DNA of 64,000 nt, taken from contig NW_003152183.1 in the NCBI RefSeq assembly GCF_000003605.2, positions 16,508 to 80,507 of the forward strand, given 5' to 3'. Positions 9,321 to 23,500 of this stretch are shown in pieces. Within the stretch, counting starts at the first letter, position 1. Every line of letters begins with the position of its first letter. A program made the translations under genes and the position numbers. The stretch comes from Saccoglossus kowalevskii. Taxonomy: Eukaryota > Hemichordata > Enteropneusta > Harrimaniidae. The notes beneath the pieces were generated by a model. It did no database searches. It saw only the letters and a program-made list of their open reading frames with translations, and was not told where the DNA came from.

Positions 9321-12110
9321 AGATTTAAGGCCACGTTCCGGCACTTTTTCTTACTGTGATGTCAATCATTTATAGTTGAAAATCGAGGCATTTTGTAACT
9401 TTTTTCAATAATGGCAAATTTTCAAATTCGTTCTAATTTTCACGAACAAAGTTGTGGATGCTGTCGGCACGTAGTTGGGTGTTACACTGTTAACGCATCG
9501 CGTAAAGTTGTTCAAAGTGATTAGAAAGTTGTACAAAGTTATTGCAAATTTGGTAAATGCATTTAAATATATGACCAAGTTGTTAGCATATAAAAATCCA
9601 CATTTGTAAAGTAGTGAAATTTAATGAAAGCCCGTTAAATGCAGCTTATAGATATTCACATGACGTGACTGTAAAATGTTATGAAACAGCGTGCGAAGTT
9701 TGAAAAAACGAAGGAAATGTTGGCGGAGTTGATAGTTTATTTAGCCTAAGTCATAGTAATGACAAACCCGCAGTTAAATTTTGAAACCATTGAGTACATT
9801 TTCCGATAACGCCTCATATCTAAGCAGATTATCACAACAGTCAATCGAAATATTGACAACAAACTGTATGCAAATTTGTAAAACGCGGTTGCGAAGTTGC
9901 TAGTTTCATTCGGGATTGTTACCTGTGATATCATATTAACAAGTCCCGTAGTTGAACATTCGAAAATATGAATAAATATTTCGTAACATGCTGTTAAATT
10001 ACCGTAGTTTTACTCCAAGTATGTAGAGGTCATAGGTCAATCTAGAAGATACTTGTGCAAGGGATATCGATTTAAAACATCCAAAAACATGAAATAGCCG
10101 CAAATTCGGAATAATAATCCATGCAGCTGTGTGTTAGGTGCTCGTCAAATGTTTAAAGTAAAGCACAATCTGGCGTGGTTAGTACTTGCATGGGAGACTC
10201 CCTGACTAAACGACCTTTTGAAATTCGTTTTTGTTTCAACACGCACATGGAAAAGATTTAAGGCAACGTTCCGGCAATTTTTCTTACTGTGATGTCAATC
10301 ATTTATAGAAGAAAATCGAAGCATTTTTGTAACTGTTTTAATTAATGGAAAATTTTCAAATTCGTTCTAATTTTCACGAACAAGTTGTGGATGCTGTCGG
10401 CACGTAGTGGGTGTTACACTGTTAACGCATCGTGCAAAGTTGTTCAAAGTGATTACAAAGTTGTACAAAGTTATTGCAAATTTGGTAAATGCATTTAAAT
10501 ATATGACCAAGTTGTTAGCATATAAAAATCCACATTTGTAAAGTAGGGAAATTTAATAAAAGCCCGTTAAATGCAGCTTATAGATATTCACATGACGTGA
10601 CTGTAAAATGTTATAAAACAGCGTGCGAAGTTTGAAAAAACGAAGAAATGTTGGCGGAGTTGATAGTTTATTTAGCCTAAGTCATAGTAATGACAAACCC
10701 GCAGTTAAATTTTGAAACCATTGAGTACATTTTCCGATAACGCCTCATATCTAAGCAGATTATCACAACAGTCAATCGAAATGTTGACAACAAACTGTAT
10801 GCAAAGTTGTAAAACGCGGTTGCGAAGTTGGTAGTTTCATTCGGGATTGTTACCTGTGATATCATATTAACAAGTCCCGTAGTTGAACATTCGAAAATAT
10901 GAATAAATATTTCGTAACATGCTGTTAAATTACCGTAGTTTTACTCCAAGTATGTAGAGGTCATAGGTCAATCTAGAAGATACTTGTGCAAGGGATATCG
11001 ATTTAAAACATCCAAAAACATGAAATAGCCGCAAATTCGGAATAATAATCCATGCAGCTGTGTGGTTAGGTGCTCGACAAATGTTTAAAGTAAAGCACAA
11101 GCGGGCGTGGTTAGTACTTCCATGGGAGACTCCCTGACTAATCGACCTTTTGAAATTTGTTTTTGTTTCAACACGCACATGGAAAAGATTTAAGGCAACG
11201 TTCCGGCACTTTTTCTTACTGTGATGTCAATCATTTATAGTAGAAAATCGAGGCATTTTTGTAACTTTTTTAATTAATGGCAAATTGTCAAATTCGTTCT
11301 AAATTTCACGAACAAGTTGTGGATGCTGTCGGCACGTAGTGGGTGTTACACTGTTAACGCATCGTGCAAAGTTGTTCAAAGTGATTACAAAGTTGTACAA
11401 AGTTATTGCAAATTTGGTAAATGCATTTACATATATGACCAAGTTGTTAGCATATAAAAATCCACATTTGTAAAGTAGGGAAATTTAATAAAAGCCCGTT
11501 AAAAGCAGTTTATAGATATTCACATGAGGTGTCTGTAAAATATTAGAAAACAGCGAGCAAAGTTTGAAAAAAAACGAAGGAAATGTTGGCGGAGTTGCTA
11601 GTTTATTTAGCCTAAGTCATTGTATTGACAACCGCGCAGTTAAATTTTGAATGCATTGAGTAAATTTTTCGATAACGCCTCATATCTAAGCAGATTATCA
11701 CAACAGTCAATCGAAATATTGAAAACAAACTGTATGAAAAGTTGTAAAACGCTGTTGCGAAGTTGGTAGTTTCATTCGGGATTGTTACCTGTGATATCAT
11801 ATTAACAAGTCCCGTAGTTGAACATTCGAAAATGTAAATAAATATTTCGTAACATGCTGTTAAATTACCGTAGTTTTACTCCAATTATGTAGAGATCATA
11901 GGTCAATCTAGAAGATACTTGTGCAAGGGATATCGATTTAAAACATCCAAAAACATGAAATAGCTGCAAATTCGGAATAATAATCCATGCAGCTGTGTGG
12001 TTAGGTGCTCGACAAATGTTTAAATTAAAGCACAAGCGGGCGTGGTTAGTACTTCCATGGGAGACTCCCTGACTAAACGACCTTTTTGAAATTTTGTTTT
12101 GTTTCACACG
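9321..12110 (+). repeat. Monomer block D2 (class D)
   Basis: Anchors 9746, 10677 and 11612. The copies show AAAGATTTAAGG, CATTTAAATATATG or CATTTACATATATG (octamer-like site lost), GTTAGCATATAAAAATCC, TTACTCCAAG and TCATAGTAATGACAAACCC (first two). CAGCTGTGTGTTAGGTGCTCGTC near 10125 recurs near 33415 in block D3. The third copy is the most mutated (GAAAACAAACTG, TGAATGCATTG, CCAATTATGTAG). The block ends after CCTTTTTGAAATTTTG near 12090. Confidence 0.85.
11050..11151 (+). pseudogene. 5S rRNA-derived block, class D copy
   Basis: The class D copy keeps AAAGCAC, GGGCGTGGTTAGTACTT and ATGGGAGACTCCCTG, with private changes AAGCGGGCG and ACTTCCATGG. Downstream the spacer is AAATTTGTTTTTGTTTC rather than AATTTTTGTTTGTTTC. 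Its presence in the most divergent class shows that the 5S-like part was in the monomer before the classes separated. Confidence 0.85.
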
Positions 12111-12930
12111 CACATGGAAAAGATGTAAGGCAACGTTCCGGCACTTTTTCTTACTGTGATGTCAATCATTTATAGTAGAAAATCGAGGCATTTTTGTAAC
12201 TTTTTCAATTAATGGAAAATTTTCAAAATCGTTCTAATTTTCACGAACAAGTTGTGGATGCTGTCGACACGTAGTGGGTGTTACACTGTTAACGCATCGT
12301 GCAAAGTTGTTCAAAGTGATTACAAAGTTGTACAAAGTTATTGCAAATTTGGTAAAAGCATTTGCATATATGACCAAGTTGTTATCATATAACAATCCAC
12401 ATTTGTAAAGTAGGGAAATTTAATAAAAGCCCGTTAAAAGCAGCTTATAGTTATTCACATGAGGTGACTGTAAAATGTTAGAAAACAGCGTGCAAAGTTT
12501 GAAAAAACGAAGGAAATGTTGGCGGAGTTGCTAGTTTATTTAGCCTAAGTCATTGTAATGACAATCCCGCAGTTAAATTTTGAAAGCATTGAGTAAATTT
12601 GCCGATAACGCCTCATATCTAAGCAGATTATCACAACAGTCAATCGAAATATTGACAACAAACTGTATGCAAAGTTGTAAAAAGCGGTTGCGAAGTAGGT
12701 AGTTTCATTCGGGATTGTTACCTGTGATATCATATTAACAAGTCCCGTAGTTGAACATTCGAAAATGTGAATAAATATTTCGTAACATGCTGTTTAATTA
12801 CCGTAGTTTTGTTACAAGTATGTAGAGGTCATAGGTCAATCTAGAAGATACTTGTACAAGAGATATCTATTTAAAACATCCAAAAACATGAAATAGCATC
12901 AAATTCGGAATAATAATCCATGCAGCTGTG
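12111..12930 (+). repeat. Monomer block C1 (class C, one copy)
   Basis: Class C is marked by CAAAATCGTTC (some copies), CATCGTGC, TAGTTATTCAC, GACAATCCCGC, TTTTGTTACAAG, AGAGATATCTATTT and TAGCATCAAATTCGG. Here they occur from about 12225 to 12907, around the anchor at 12545. The copy also has CTTGTACAAG near 12851, seen again near 21229 in block C2. The 5S-like block that follows is already class B. Confidence 0.8.
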
Positions 12931-15900
12931 GGGTTAGGTGCTCGACAAATGTTTAAAGTAAAGCACAATCGGGCGTTGTTAGTACTTGCATGGGAGACTC
13001 CCTGACTAAACGACCTTTTGAATTTTTGTTTGTTTCAACACGCACATGGAAAAGATGTAAGGCAACGTTCCGGCACTTTTTCTTACTGTGATGTCAATCA
13101 TTTATAGTAGAAAATCGTGGCATTTTTGTAACTTTTTCAATTAATGGAAAATTTTCAAATTCATTCTAATTTTCACGAACAAGTTGTGGATGCTGTTGGC
13201 ACGTAGTGGGTGTTACACTGTTAACGCATCCTGCAAAGTTGTTCAAAGTGATTAAAAAGTTGTACAAAGTTATTGCAAATTTGGTAAATGCATTTGCATA
13301 TATGACCAAGTTGTTATCATATAACAATCCACATTTGTAAAGTAGGGAAATTTAATAAAAGCCCGTTAAAAGCAGCTTATAGATATTCACATGAGGTGAC
13401 TGTAAAATGTTAGAAAACAGCGTGCAAAGTTTGAAAAAACGAAGAAAATGTTGGCGGAGTTGCTAGTTTATTTAGCCTAAGTCATTGTAATGACAACCCC
13501 GCAGTTAAATTTTGAAAGCATTGAGTAAATTTGCCGATAACGCCTCATATCGAAGCAGATTATCACAACAGTCAATCGAAATATTGACAACAAACTGTAT
13601 GCAAAGTTGTAAAAAGCGGTTGCGAAGTAGGTAGTTTCATTCGGGATTGTTACCTGTGATATCATATTAACAAATCCCGTAGTTGAACATTCGAAAATGT
13701 GAATAAATATTTCGTAACATGCTGTTTAATTACCGTAGTTTTATTACAAGTATGTAGAGGTCATAGGTCAATCTAGAAGATACTTGTGCAAGCGATATCG
13801 ATTTAAAACATCCAAAAACATGAAATAGCCGCAAATTCGGAATAATAATCCATGCAGCTGTGGGGTTAGGTGCTCGACAAATGTTTAAAGTAAAGCACAA
13901 TCGGGCGTGGTTCGTACTTGCATGGGAGACTCCCTGACTAAACGACCTTTTGAATTTTTGTTTGTTTCAACACGCACATGGAAAAGATGTAAGGCAACGT
14001 TCCGGCACTTTTTCTTACTGTGATGTCAATCATTTATAGTAGAAAATCGAGGCATTTTTGTAACTTTTTCAATTAATGGAAAATTTTCAAATTCATTCTA
14101 ATTTTCACGAACTAGTTGTGGATGCTGTCGACACGTAGTGGGTGTTACACTGTTAACGCATCCTGCAAAGTTGTTCAAAGTGATTACAAAGTTGTACAAA
14201 GTTATTGCAAATTTGGTAAATGCATTTGCATATATGACCAAGTTGTTATCATATAACGATCCACATTTGTAAAGTAGGGAAATTTAATAAAAGCCCGTTA
14301 AAAGCAGCTTATAGATATTCACATGAGGTGACTGTAAAATGTTAGAAAACAGCGTGCAAAGTTTGAAAAAACGAAGGAAATGTTGGCGGAGTTGCTAGTT
14401 TATTTAGCCTAAGTCATTGTAATGACAACCCCGCAGTTAAATTTTGAAAGCATTGAGTAAATTTGCCGATAACGCCTCATATCGAAGCAGATTATCACAA
14501 CAGTCAATCGAAATATTGACAACAAACTGTATGCAAAGTTGTAAAAAGCGGTTGCGAAGTAGGTAGTTTCATTCGGGATTGTTACCTGTGATATCATATT
14601 AACAAATCCCGTAGTTGAACATTCGAAAATGTGAATAAATATTTCGTAACATGCTGTTTAATTACCGTAGTTTTATTACAAGTATGTAGAGGTCATAGGT
14701 CAATCTAGAAGATACTTGTGCAAGCGATATCGATTTAAAACATCCAAAAACATGAAATAGCCGCAAATTCGGAATAATAATCCATGCAGCTGTGGGGTTA
14801 GGTGCTCGACAAATGTTTAAAGTAAAGCACAATCGGGCGTGGTTAGTACTTGCATGGGAGACTCCCTGACTAAACGACCTTTTGAATTTTTGTTTGTTTC
14901 AACACGCACATGAAAAAGATGTAAGGCAACGTTCCGGCACTTTTTCTTACTGTGATGTCAATCATTTATAGTAGAAAATCGATGCATTTTTGTAACTTTT
15001 TCAATTAATGGAAAATTTTCAAATTCATTCTAATTTTCACGAACAAGTTGTGGATGCTGTCGACACGTAGTGAGTGTTACACTGTTAACGCATCCTGCAA
15101 AGTTGTTCAAAGTGATTACAAAGTTGTACAAAGTTATTGCAAATTTGGTAAATGCATTTGCATATATGACCAAGTTGTTATCATATAACAATCCACATTT
15201 GTAAAGTAGGGAAATTTAATAAAAGCCCGTTAAAAGCAGCTTATAGATATTCACATGAGGTGACTGTAAAATGTTAGAAAACAGCGTGCAAAGTTTGAAA
15301 AAACGAAAGAAATGTTGGCGGAGTTGCTAGTTTATTTAGCCTAAGTCATTGTAATGACAACCCCGCAGTTAAATTTTGAAAGCATTGAGTAAATTTGCCG
15401 ATAACGCTCATATCGAAGCAGATTATCACAACAGTCAATCGAAATATTGACAACAAACTGTATGCAAAGTTGTAAAAAGCGGTTGCGAAGTAGGTAGTTT
15501 CATTCGGGATTGTTACCTGTGATATCATATTAACAAATCCCGTAGTTGAACATTCGAAAATGTGAATAAATATTTCGTAACATGCTGTTTAATTACCGTA
15601 GTTTTATTACAAGTATGTAGAGGTCATAGGTCAATCTAGAAGATACTTGTGCAAGCGATATCGATTTAAAACATCCAAAAACATGAAATAGCCGCAAATT
15701 CGGAATAATAATCCATGCAGCTGTGGGGTTAGGTGCTCGACAAATGTTTAAAGTAAAGCACAATCGGGCGTGGTTCGTGCTTGCATGGGAGACTCCCTGA
15801 CTAAACGACCTTTTGAATTTTTGTTTGTTTCAACACGCACATGGAAAAGATGTAAGGCAACGTTCCGGCACTTTTTCTTACTGTGATGTCAATCATTTAT

Positions 15901-18900
15901 AGTAGAAAATCGAGGCATTTTTGTAACTTTTTCAATTAATGGAAAATTTTCAAATTCATTCTAATTTTCACGAACTAGTTGTGGATGCTGTCGACACGTA
16001 GTGGGTGTTACACTGTTAACGCATCGTGCAAAGTTGTTCAAAGTGATTACAAAGTTGTACAAAGTTATTGCAAATTTGGTAAATGCATTTGCATATATGC
16101 CCAAGTTGTTATCATATAACAATCCACTTTTGTAAAGTAGGAATATTTAATAAAAGCCCGTTAAAAGCAGCTTATAGATATTCACATGAGGTGACTGTAA
16201 AATGTTAGAAAACAGCGTGCAAAGTTTGAAAAAAACGAAGGAAATGTTGGCGGAGTTGCTAGTTTATTTAGCCTAAGTCATTGTAATGACAACCCCGCAG
16301 TTAAATTTTGAAAGCATTGAGTAAATTTGCCGATAACGCCTCATATCGAAGCAGATTATCACAACAGTCAATCGAAATATTGACAACAAACTGTATGCAA
16401 AGTTGTAAAAAGCGGTTGCGAAGTAGGTAGTTTCATTCGGGATTGTTACTTGTGATATCATATTAACAAATCCCGTAGTTGAACATTCGAAAATGTGAAT
16501 AAATATTTCGTAACATGCTGTTTAATTACCGTAGTTTTATTACAAGTATGTAGAGGTCATAGGTCAATCTAGAAGATACTTGTGCAAGCGATATCAATTT
16601 AAAACATCCAAAAACATGAAATAGCCGCAAATTCGGAATAATAATCCATGCAGCTGTGGGGTTAGGTGCTCGACAAATGTTTAAAGTAAAGCACAATCGG
16701 GCGTGGTTAGTACTTGCATGGGAGACTCCCTGACTAAACGACCTTTTGAATTTTTGTTTGTTTCAACACGCACATGGAAAAGATGTAAGGCAACGTTCCG
16801 GCACTTTTTCTTACTGTGATGTCAATCATTTATAGTAGAAAATCGAGGCATTTTTGTAACTTTTTCAATTAATGGAAAATTTTCAAATTCATTCTAATTT
16901 TCACGAACAAGTTGTGGATGCTGTTGGCACGTAGTGGGTGTTACACTGTTAACGCATCCTGCAAACTTGTCAAAGTGATTACAAAGTTGTACAAAGTTAT
17001 TGCAAATTTGGTAAATGCATTTGCATATATGACCAAGTTGTTATCATATAACAATCCACATTTGTAAAGTAGGGAAATTTAATAAAAGCCCGTTAAAAGC
17101 AGCTTATAGATATTCACATGAGGTGACTGTAAAATGTTAGAAAACAGCGTGCAAAGTTTGAAAAAACGAAGGAAATGTTGGCGGAGTTGCTAGTTTATTA
17201 ACCTAACTCATTTTAATGACAACCCCGCAGTTAAATTTTGAAAGCATTGAGTAAATTTGCCGATAACGCCTCATATCTAAGCAGATTATCACAATAGTCA
17301 ATCGAAATATTGACAACAAACTGTATGCAAAGTTGTAAAACGCGGTTGCGAAGTAAGTAGTTTCATTCGGGATTGTTACCTGTGATATCATATTAACAAG
17401 TCCCGTAGTTGAACATTCGAAAATGTGAATAAATATTTCGTAACATGCTGTTTAATTACCGTAGTTTTATTACAAGTATGTAGAGGTCATAGGTCAATCG
17501 AGAAGATACTTGTGCAAGCGATATCGATTTAAAACATCCAAAAACATGAAATAGCCGCAAATTCGGAATAATAATCCATGCAGCTGTGGGGTTAGGTGCT
17601 CGACAAATGTTTAAAGTAAAGCACAATCGGGCGTGGTTAGTACTTGCATGGGAGACTCCCTGACTAAACGACCTTTTGAATTTTTGTTTGTTTCAACACG
17701 CACATGGAAAAGATGTAAGGCAACGTTCCGGCACTTTTTCTTACTGTAATGTCAATCATTTATAGTAGAAAATCGAGGCATTTTTGTAACTTTTTCAATT
17801 AATGGAAAATTTTCAAATTCATTCTAATTTTCACGAACAAGTTGTGGATGCTGTTGGCACGTAGTGGGTGTTACACTGTTAACGCATCCTGCAAAGTTGT
17901 TCAAAGTGATTACAAAGTTGTACAAAGTTATTGCAAATTTGGTAAATGCATTTGCATATATGACCAAGTTGTTATCATATAACAATCCACATTTGTAAAG
18001 TAGGGAAATTTAATAAAAGCCCGTTAAAAGCAGCTTATATATATTCACATGAGGTGACTGTAAAATGTTAGAAAACAGCGTGCAAAGTTTGAAAAAACGA
18101 AGGAAATGTTGGCGGAGTTGCTAGTTTATTTAGCCTAAGTCATTGTAATGACAACCCCGCAGTTAAATTTTGAAAGCATTGAGTAAATTTGCCGATAACG
18201 CCTCATATCTAAGCAGATTATCACAACAGTCAATCGAAATATTGACAACAAACTGTATGCAAAGTTGTAAAACGCGGTTGCGAATTAGGTAGTTTCATTC
18301 GGGATTGTTACCTGTGATATCATATTAACAAGTCCCGTAGTTGAACATTCGAAAATGTGAATAAATATTTCGTAACATGCTGTTTAATTACCGTAGTTTT
18401 ATTACAAGTATGTAGAGGTCATAGGTCAATCGAGAAGATACTTGTGCAAGCGATATCAATTTAAAACATCCAAAAACATGAAATAGCCGCAAATTCGGAA
18501 TAATAATCCATGCAGCTGTGGGGTTAGGTGCTCGACAAATGTTAAAAGTAAAGCACAATCGGGCGTGGTTCGTACTTGCATGGGAGACTCCCTGACTAAA
18601 CGACCTTTTGAATTTTTGTTTGTTTCAACACGCACATGGAAAAGATGTAAGGCAACGTTCCGGCACTTTTTCTTACTGTGATGTCAATCATTTATAGTAG
18701 AAAATCGAGGCATTTTTGTAACTTTTTCAATTAATGGAAAATTTTCAAATTCATTCTAATTTTCACGAACAAGTTGTGGATGCTGTTGGCACGTAGTGGG
18801 TGTTACACTGTTAACGCATCGTGCAAAGTTGTTCAAAGTGATTACAAAGTTGTACAAAGTTATTGCAAATTTGGTAAATGCATTTGCATATATGACCAAG

Positions 18901-20585
18901 TTGTTATCATATAACAATCCACATTTGTAAAGTAGGGAAATTTAATAAAAGCCCGTTAAAAGCAGCTTATAGATATTCACATGAGGTGACTGTAAAATGT
19001 TAGAAAACAGCGTGCAAAGTTTGAAAAAACGAAGGAAATGTTGGCGGAGTTGCTAGTTTATTTAGCCTAAGTCATTGTAATGACAACCCCGCAGTTAAAT
19101 TTTGAAAGCATTGAGTAAATTTGCCGATAACGCCTCATATCGAAGCAGATTATCACAACAGTCAATCGAAATATTGACAACAAACTGTATGCAAAGTTGT
19201 AAAAAGCGGTTGCGAAGTAGGTAGTTTCATTCGGGATTGTTACCTGTGATATCATATTAACAAGTCCCGTAGTTGAACATTCGAAAATGTGAATAAATAT
19301 TTCATAACATGCAGTTTAATTACCGTAGTTTTATTACAAGTATGTAGAGGTCATAGGTCAATCTAGAAGATACTTGTGCAAGCGATATCGATTTAAAACA
19401 TCCAAAAACATGAAATAGCCGCAAATTCGGAATAATAATCCATGCAGCTGTGGGGTTAGGTGCTCGACAAATGTTTAAAGTAAAGCAAAATCGGGCGTGG
19501 TTAGTACTTGCATGGGAGACTTCCTGACTAAACGACCTTTTGAATTTTTGTTTGTTTCAACACGCACATGGAAAAGATGTAAGGCAACGTTCCGGCACTT
19601 TTTCTTACTGTGATGTCAATCATTTATAGTAGAAAATCGAGGCATTTTTGTAACTTTTTCAATTAATGGAAAATTTTCAAATTCATTCTAATTTTCACGA
19701 ACAAGTTGTGGATGCTGTTGGCACGTAGTGGGTGTTACACTGTTAACGCATCGTGCAAAGTTGTTCAAAGTGATTACAAAGTTGTACAGAGTTATAGCAA
19801 ATTTTGTAAATGCATTTGCATATATGACCAAGTTGTTATCATATAATAATCCACATTTGTAAAGTAGGGAAATTTAATAAAAGCCCGTTAAAAGCAGCTT
19901 ATAGATATTCACATGAGGTGACTGTAAAATGTTAAAAAACAGCGTGCAAAGTTTGAAAAAACGAAGGAAATGTTGGCGGAGTTGCTAGTTTATTTAGCCT
20001 AAGTCATTGTAATGACAACCCCCAGTTAAATTTTGAAAGCATTGAGTAAATTTGCCGATAACGCCTCATATCGAAGCAGATTATCACAACAGTCAATCGA
20101 AATATTGACAACAAACTGTATGCAAAGTTGTAAAAAGCGGTTGCGAAGTAGGTAGTTTCATTCGGGATTGTTACCTGTGATATCATATTAACAAGTCCCG
20201 TAGTTGAACATTCGAAAATGTGAATAAATATTTCATAACATGCAGTTTAATTACCGTAGTTTTATTACAAGTATGTAGAGGTCATAGGTCAATCTAGAAG
20301 ATACTTGTGCAAGCGATATCGATTTAAAACATCCAAAAACATGAAATAGCCGCAAATTCGGAATAATAATCCATGCAGCTGTGGGGTTAGGTGCTCGACA
20401 AATGTTTAAAGTAAAGCAAAATCGGGCGTGGTTAGTACTTGCATGGGAGACTTCCTGACTAAACGACCTTTTGAATTTTTGTTTGTTTCAACACGCACAT
20501 GGAAAAGATGTAAGGCAACGTTCCGGCACTTTTTCTTACTGTGATGTCAATCATTTATAGTAGAAAATCGAGGCATTTTTGTAAC
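12931..20585 (+). repeat. Monomer block B2 (class B)
   Basis: Anchors 13477, 14409, 15341, 16273, 17203, 18135, 19067 and 19999, almost all 932 bp apart. Copies differ by few bases. Useful private markers are GATTAAAAAGTTG at about 13251 (again near 36537), GTTCGTGCTTGC plus GAACTAGTTGTGG plus TATGCCCAAG at 15.77-16.11 kb (again at 44.65-44.98 kb), CACAATAGTC plus AAGTAAGTAG at 17.29-17.36 kb (again at 42.44-42.51 kb), and CAATCGAGAAG at 17.5 and 18.4 kb (again at 56.6 and 57.5 kb). Confidence 0.88.
14782..14883 (+). pseudogene. 5S rRNA-derived block, class B copy (closest to 5S)
   Basis: From GGGC at 14835 to CCTG at 14868, 30 of 34 positions agree with the common animal 5S sequence as I recall it; the differences are at 14839, 14853, 14863 and 14864. 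Upstream, AAGTAAAGCA (14820-14829) matches AAGTTAAGCA, and GTGCTCGAC aligns with the TCTCGTCCGAT region. The run TTAGTACTTG is animal-type; plant 5S has GTAGTACTAG here. The TTTT at 14880-14883 stands where a 5S terminator would be. The same block recurs in every class B monomer near anchor +372 to +473. Confidence 0.88.
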
Positions 20586-23500
20586 TTTTCAATTAATGGA
20601 AAATTTCAGATCGTCTAATTCACGAACAAGTGTGGATGCTGTCGACACGTAGTGGGTGTTACACTGTTAACGCATCGTGCAAAGTTGTTCAAAGTGATTA
20701 CAAAGTTGTACAAAGTTATTGCAAATTTGGTAAATGCATTTGCATATATGACCAAGTTGTTATCATATAACAATCCACATTTGTAAAGTAGGGAAATTTA
20801 ATAAAAGCCCGTTAAAAGCAGCTTATAGTTATTCACATGAGGTGACTGTAAAATGTTAGAAAACAGCGTGCAAAGTTTGAAAAAGCGAAGGAAATGTTGG
20901 CGGAGTTTCTAGTTTATTTAGCCTAAGTCATTGTAATGACAATCCCGCAGTTAAATTTTGAAAGCATTGAGTAAATTTGCCGATAACGCCTCATATCGAA
21001 GCAGATTATCACAACAGTCAATCGAAATATTGACAACAAACTGTATGCAAAGTTGTAAAAAGCGGTTGCGAAGTAGGTAGTTTCATTCGGGATTGTTACC
21101 TGTGATATCATATTAACAAGTCCCGTAGTTGAACATTCGAAAATGTGAATAAATATTTCGTAACATGCTGTTTAATTACCGTAGTTTTGTTACAAGTATG
21201 TAGAGGTCATAGGTCAATCTAGAAGATACTTGTACAAGAGATATCTATTTAAAACATCCAAAAAACATGAAATATCACAAATTCGGAATAATAATCCATG
21301 CAGCTGTGGGGTTAGGTGCTCGACAAATGTTTAAAATAAAGCACTATCGAGCGTGATTAGTACTTGCATGGGAGACCCCCTGACTAAACGACCTTTTGAA
21401 TTTTTGTTTGTTTCAACACGCACATGAAAAAGATGTAAGGCAACGTTCCGGCACTTTTTCTTACTGTGATGTCAATCATTTATAGTAGAAAATCGGGGCA
21501 TTTTTGTAACTTTTTCAATTAATGGAAAATTTTCAAAATCGTTCTAATTTTCACGAACAAGTTGTGGATGCTGTCGACACGTAGTGGGTGTTACACTGTT
21601 AACGCATCGTGCAAAGTTGTTCAAAGTGATTACAAAGTTGTACAAAGTTATTGCAAATTTGGTAAATGCATTTGCATATATGACCAAGTTGTTATCATAT
21701 AACAATCCACATTTGTAAAGTAGGGAAATTTAATAAAAGCCCGTTAAAAGCAGCTTATAGATATTCACATGAGGTGACAGTAAAATGTTAGAAAACAGCG
21801 TGCAAAGTTTGAAAAAGCGAAGGAAATGTTGGCGGAGTTGCTAGTTTATTTAGCCTATGTCATTGTAATGACAATCCCGCATTTAAATTTTGAAAGCATT
21901 GAGTAAATTTGACGATAACGCCTCATATCGAAGCAGATTATCACAACAGTCAATCGAAATATTGACAACAAACTGTATGCAAAGTTGTAAAAAGCGGTTG
22001 CGAAGTAGGTAGTTTCATTCGGGATTGTTACCTGTGTTATCATATTAACAAGTCCCGTAGTTGAACATTCGAAAATGTGAATAAATATTTCGTAACATGC
22101 TGTTTAATTACCGTAGTTTTGTTACAAGTATGTAGAGGTCATAGGTCAATCTAGAAGATACTGGTGCAAGAGATATCTATTTAAAACATGCAAAAACATG
22201 AAATAGCATCAAATTCGGAATAATAATCCATGCAGCTGTGTGGTTAGGTGCTCGACAAATGTTTAAAGTAAAGCACAATCGGGCGTGGTTAGTACTTGCA
22301 TGGGAGACTCCCTGACTAAACGACCTTTTGTATTTTTGTTTGTTTCAACACGCACATGGAAAAGATGTAAGGCAACGTACCGGCACTTTTTCTTCCTGTG
22401 ATGTCAATCATTTATAGTAGAAAATCGAGGCATTTTTGTAACTTTTTCAATTAATGGAAAATTTTCAAATTCGTTCTAATTTTCACGAACAAGTTGTGGA
22501 TGCTGTCGGCACGTAGTGGGTGTTACACTGTTAACGCATCGTGCAAAGTTGTTCAAAGTGATTACAAAGTTGTACAAAGTTATTGCAAATTTGGTAAATG
22601 CATTTGCATATATGACCAAGTTGTTATCATATAACAATCCACATTTGTAAAGTAGGGAAATTTAATAAAAGCCCGTTAAAAGCAGCTTATAGTTATTCAC
22701 ATGAGGGGACTGTAAAATGTTAGAAAACAGCGTGCAAAGTTTGAAAAAGCGAAGGAAATGTTGGCGGAGTTGCTAGTTTATTTAGCCTAAGTCATTGTAA
22801 TGACAATCCCGCAGTTAAATTTTGAAAGCATTGAGTAAATTTGCCGATAACACCTCATATCGAAGCAGATTATCACAACAGTCAATCGAAATATTGACAA
22901 CAAACTGTATGCAAAGTTGTAAAAAGCGGTTGCGAAGTAGGTAGTTTCATTCGGGATTGTTACCTGTGATATCATATTAACAAGTCCCGTAGTTGAACAT
23001 TCGAAAATGTGAATAAATATTTCGTAACATGCTGTTTAATTACCGTAGTTTTGTTACAAGTATGTAGAGGTCATAGGTCAATCTAGAAGATACTTGTGCA
23101 AGAGATATCTATTTAAAACATCCAAAAACATGAAATAGCATCAAATTCGGAATAATAATCCATGCAGCTGTGTGGTTAGGTTCTCGACAAATGTTTAAAC
23201 TAAAGCACAATCGGGCGTGGTTAGTACTTGCATGGGAGACTCCCTGACTAAACGACCTTTTGTATTTTTGTTTGTTTCAACACGCACATGGAAAAGATGT
23301 AAGGCAACGTACCGGCACTTTTTCTTCCTGTGATGTCAATCATTTATAGTAGAAAATCGAGGCATTTTTGTAACTTTTTCAATTAATGGAAAATTTTCAA
23401 ATTCGTTCTAATTTTCACGAACAAGTTGTGGATGCTGTCGGCACGTAGTGGGTGTTACACTGTTAACGCATCGTGCAAAGTTGTTCAAAGTGATTACAAA

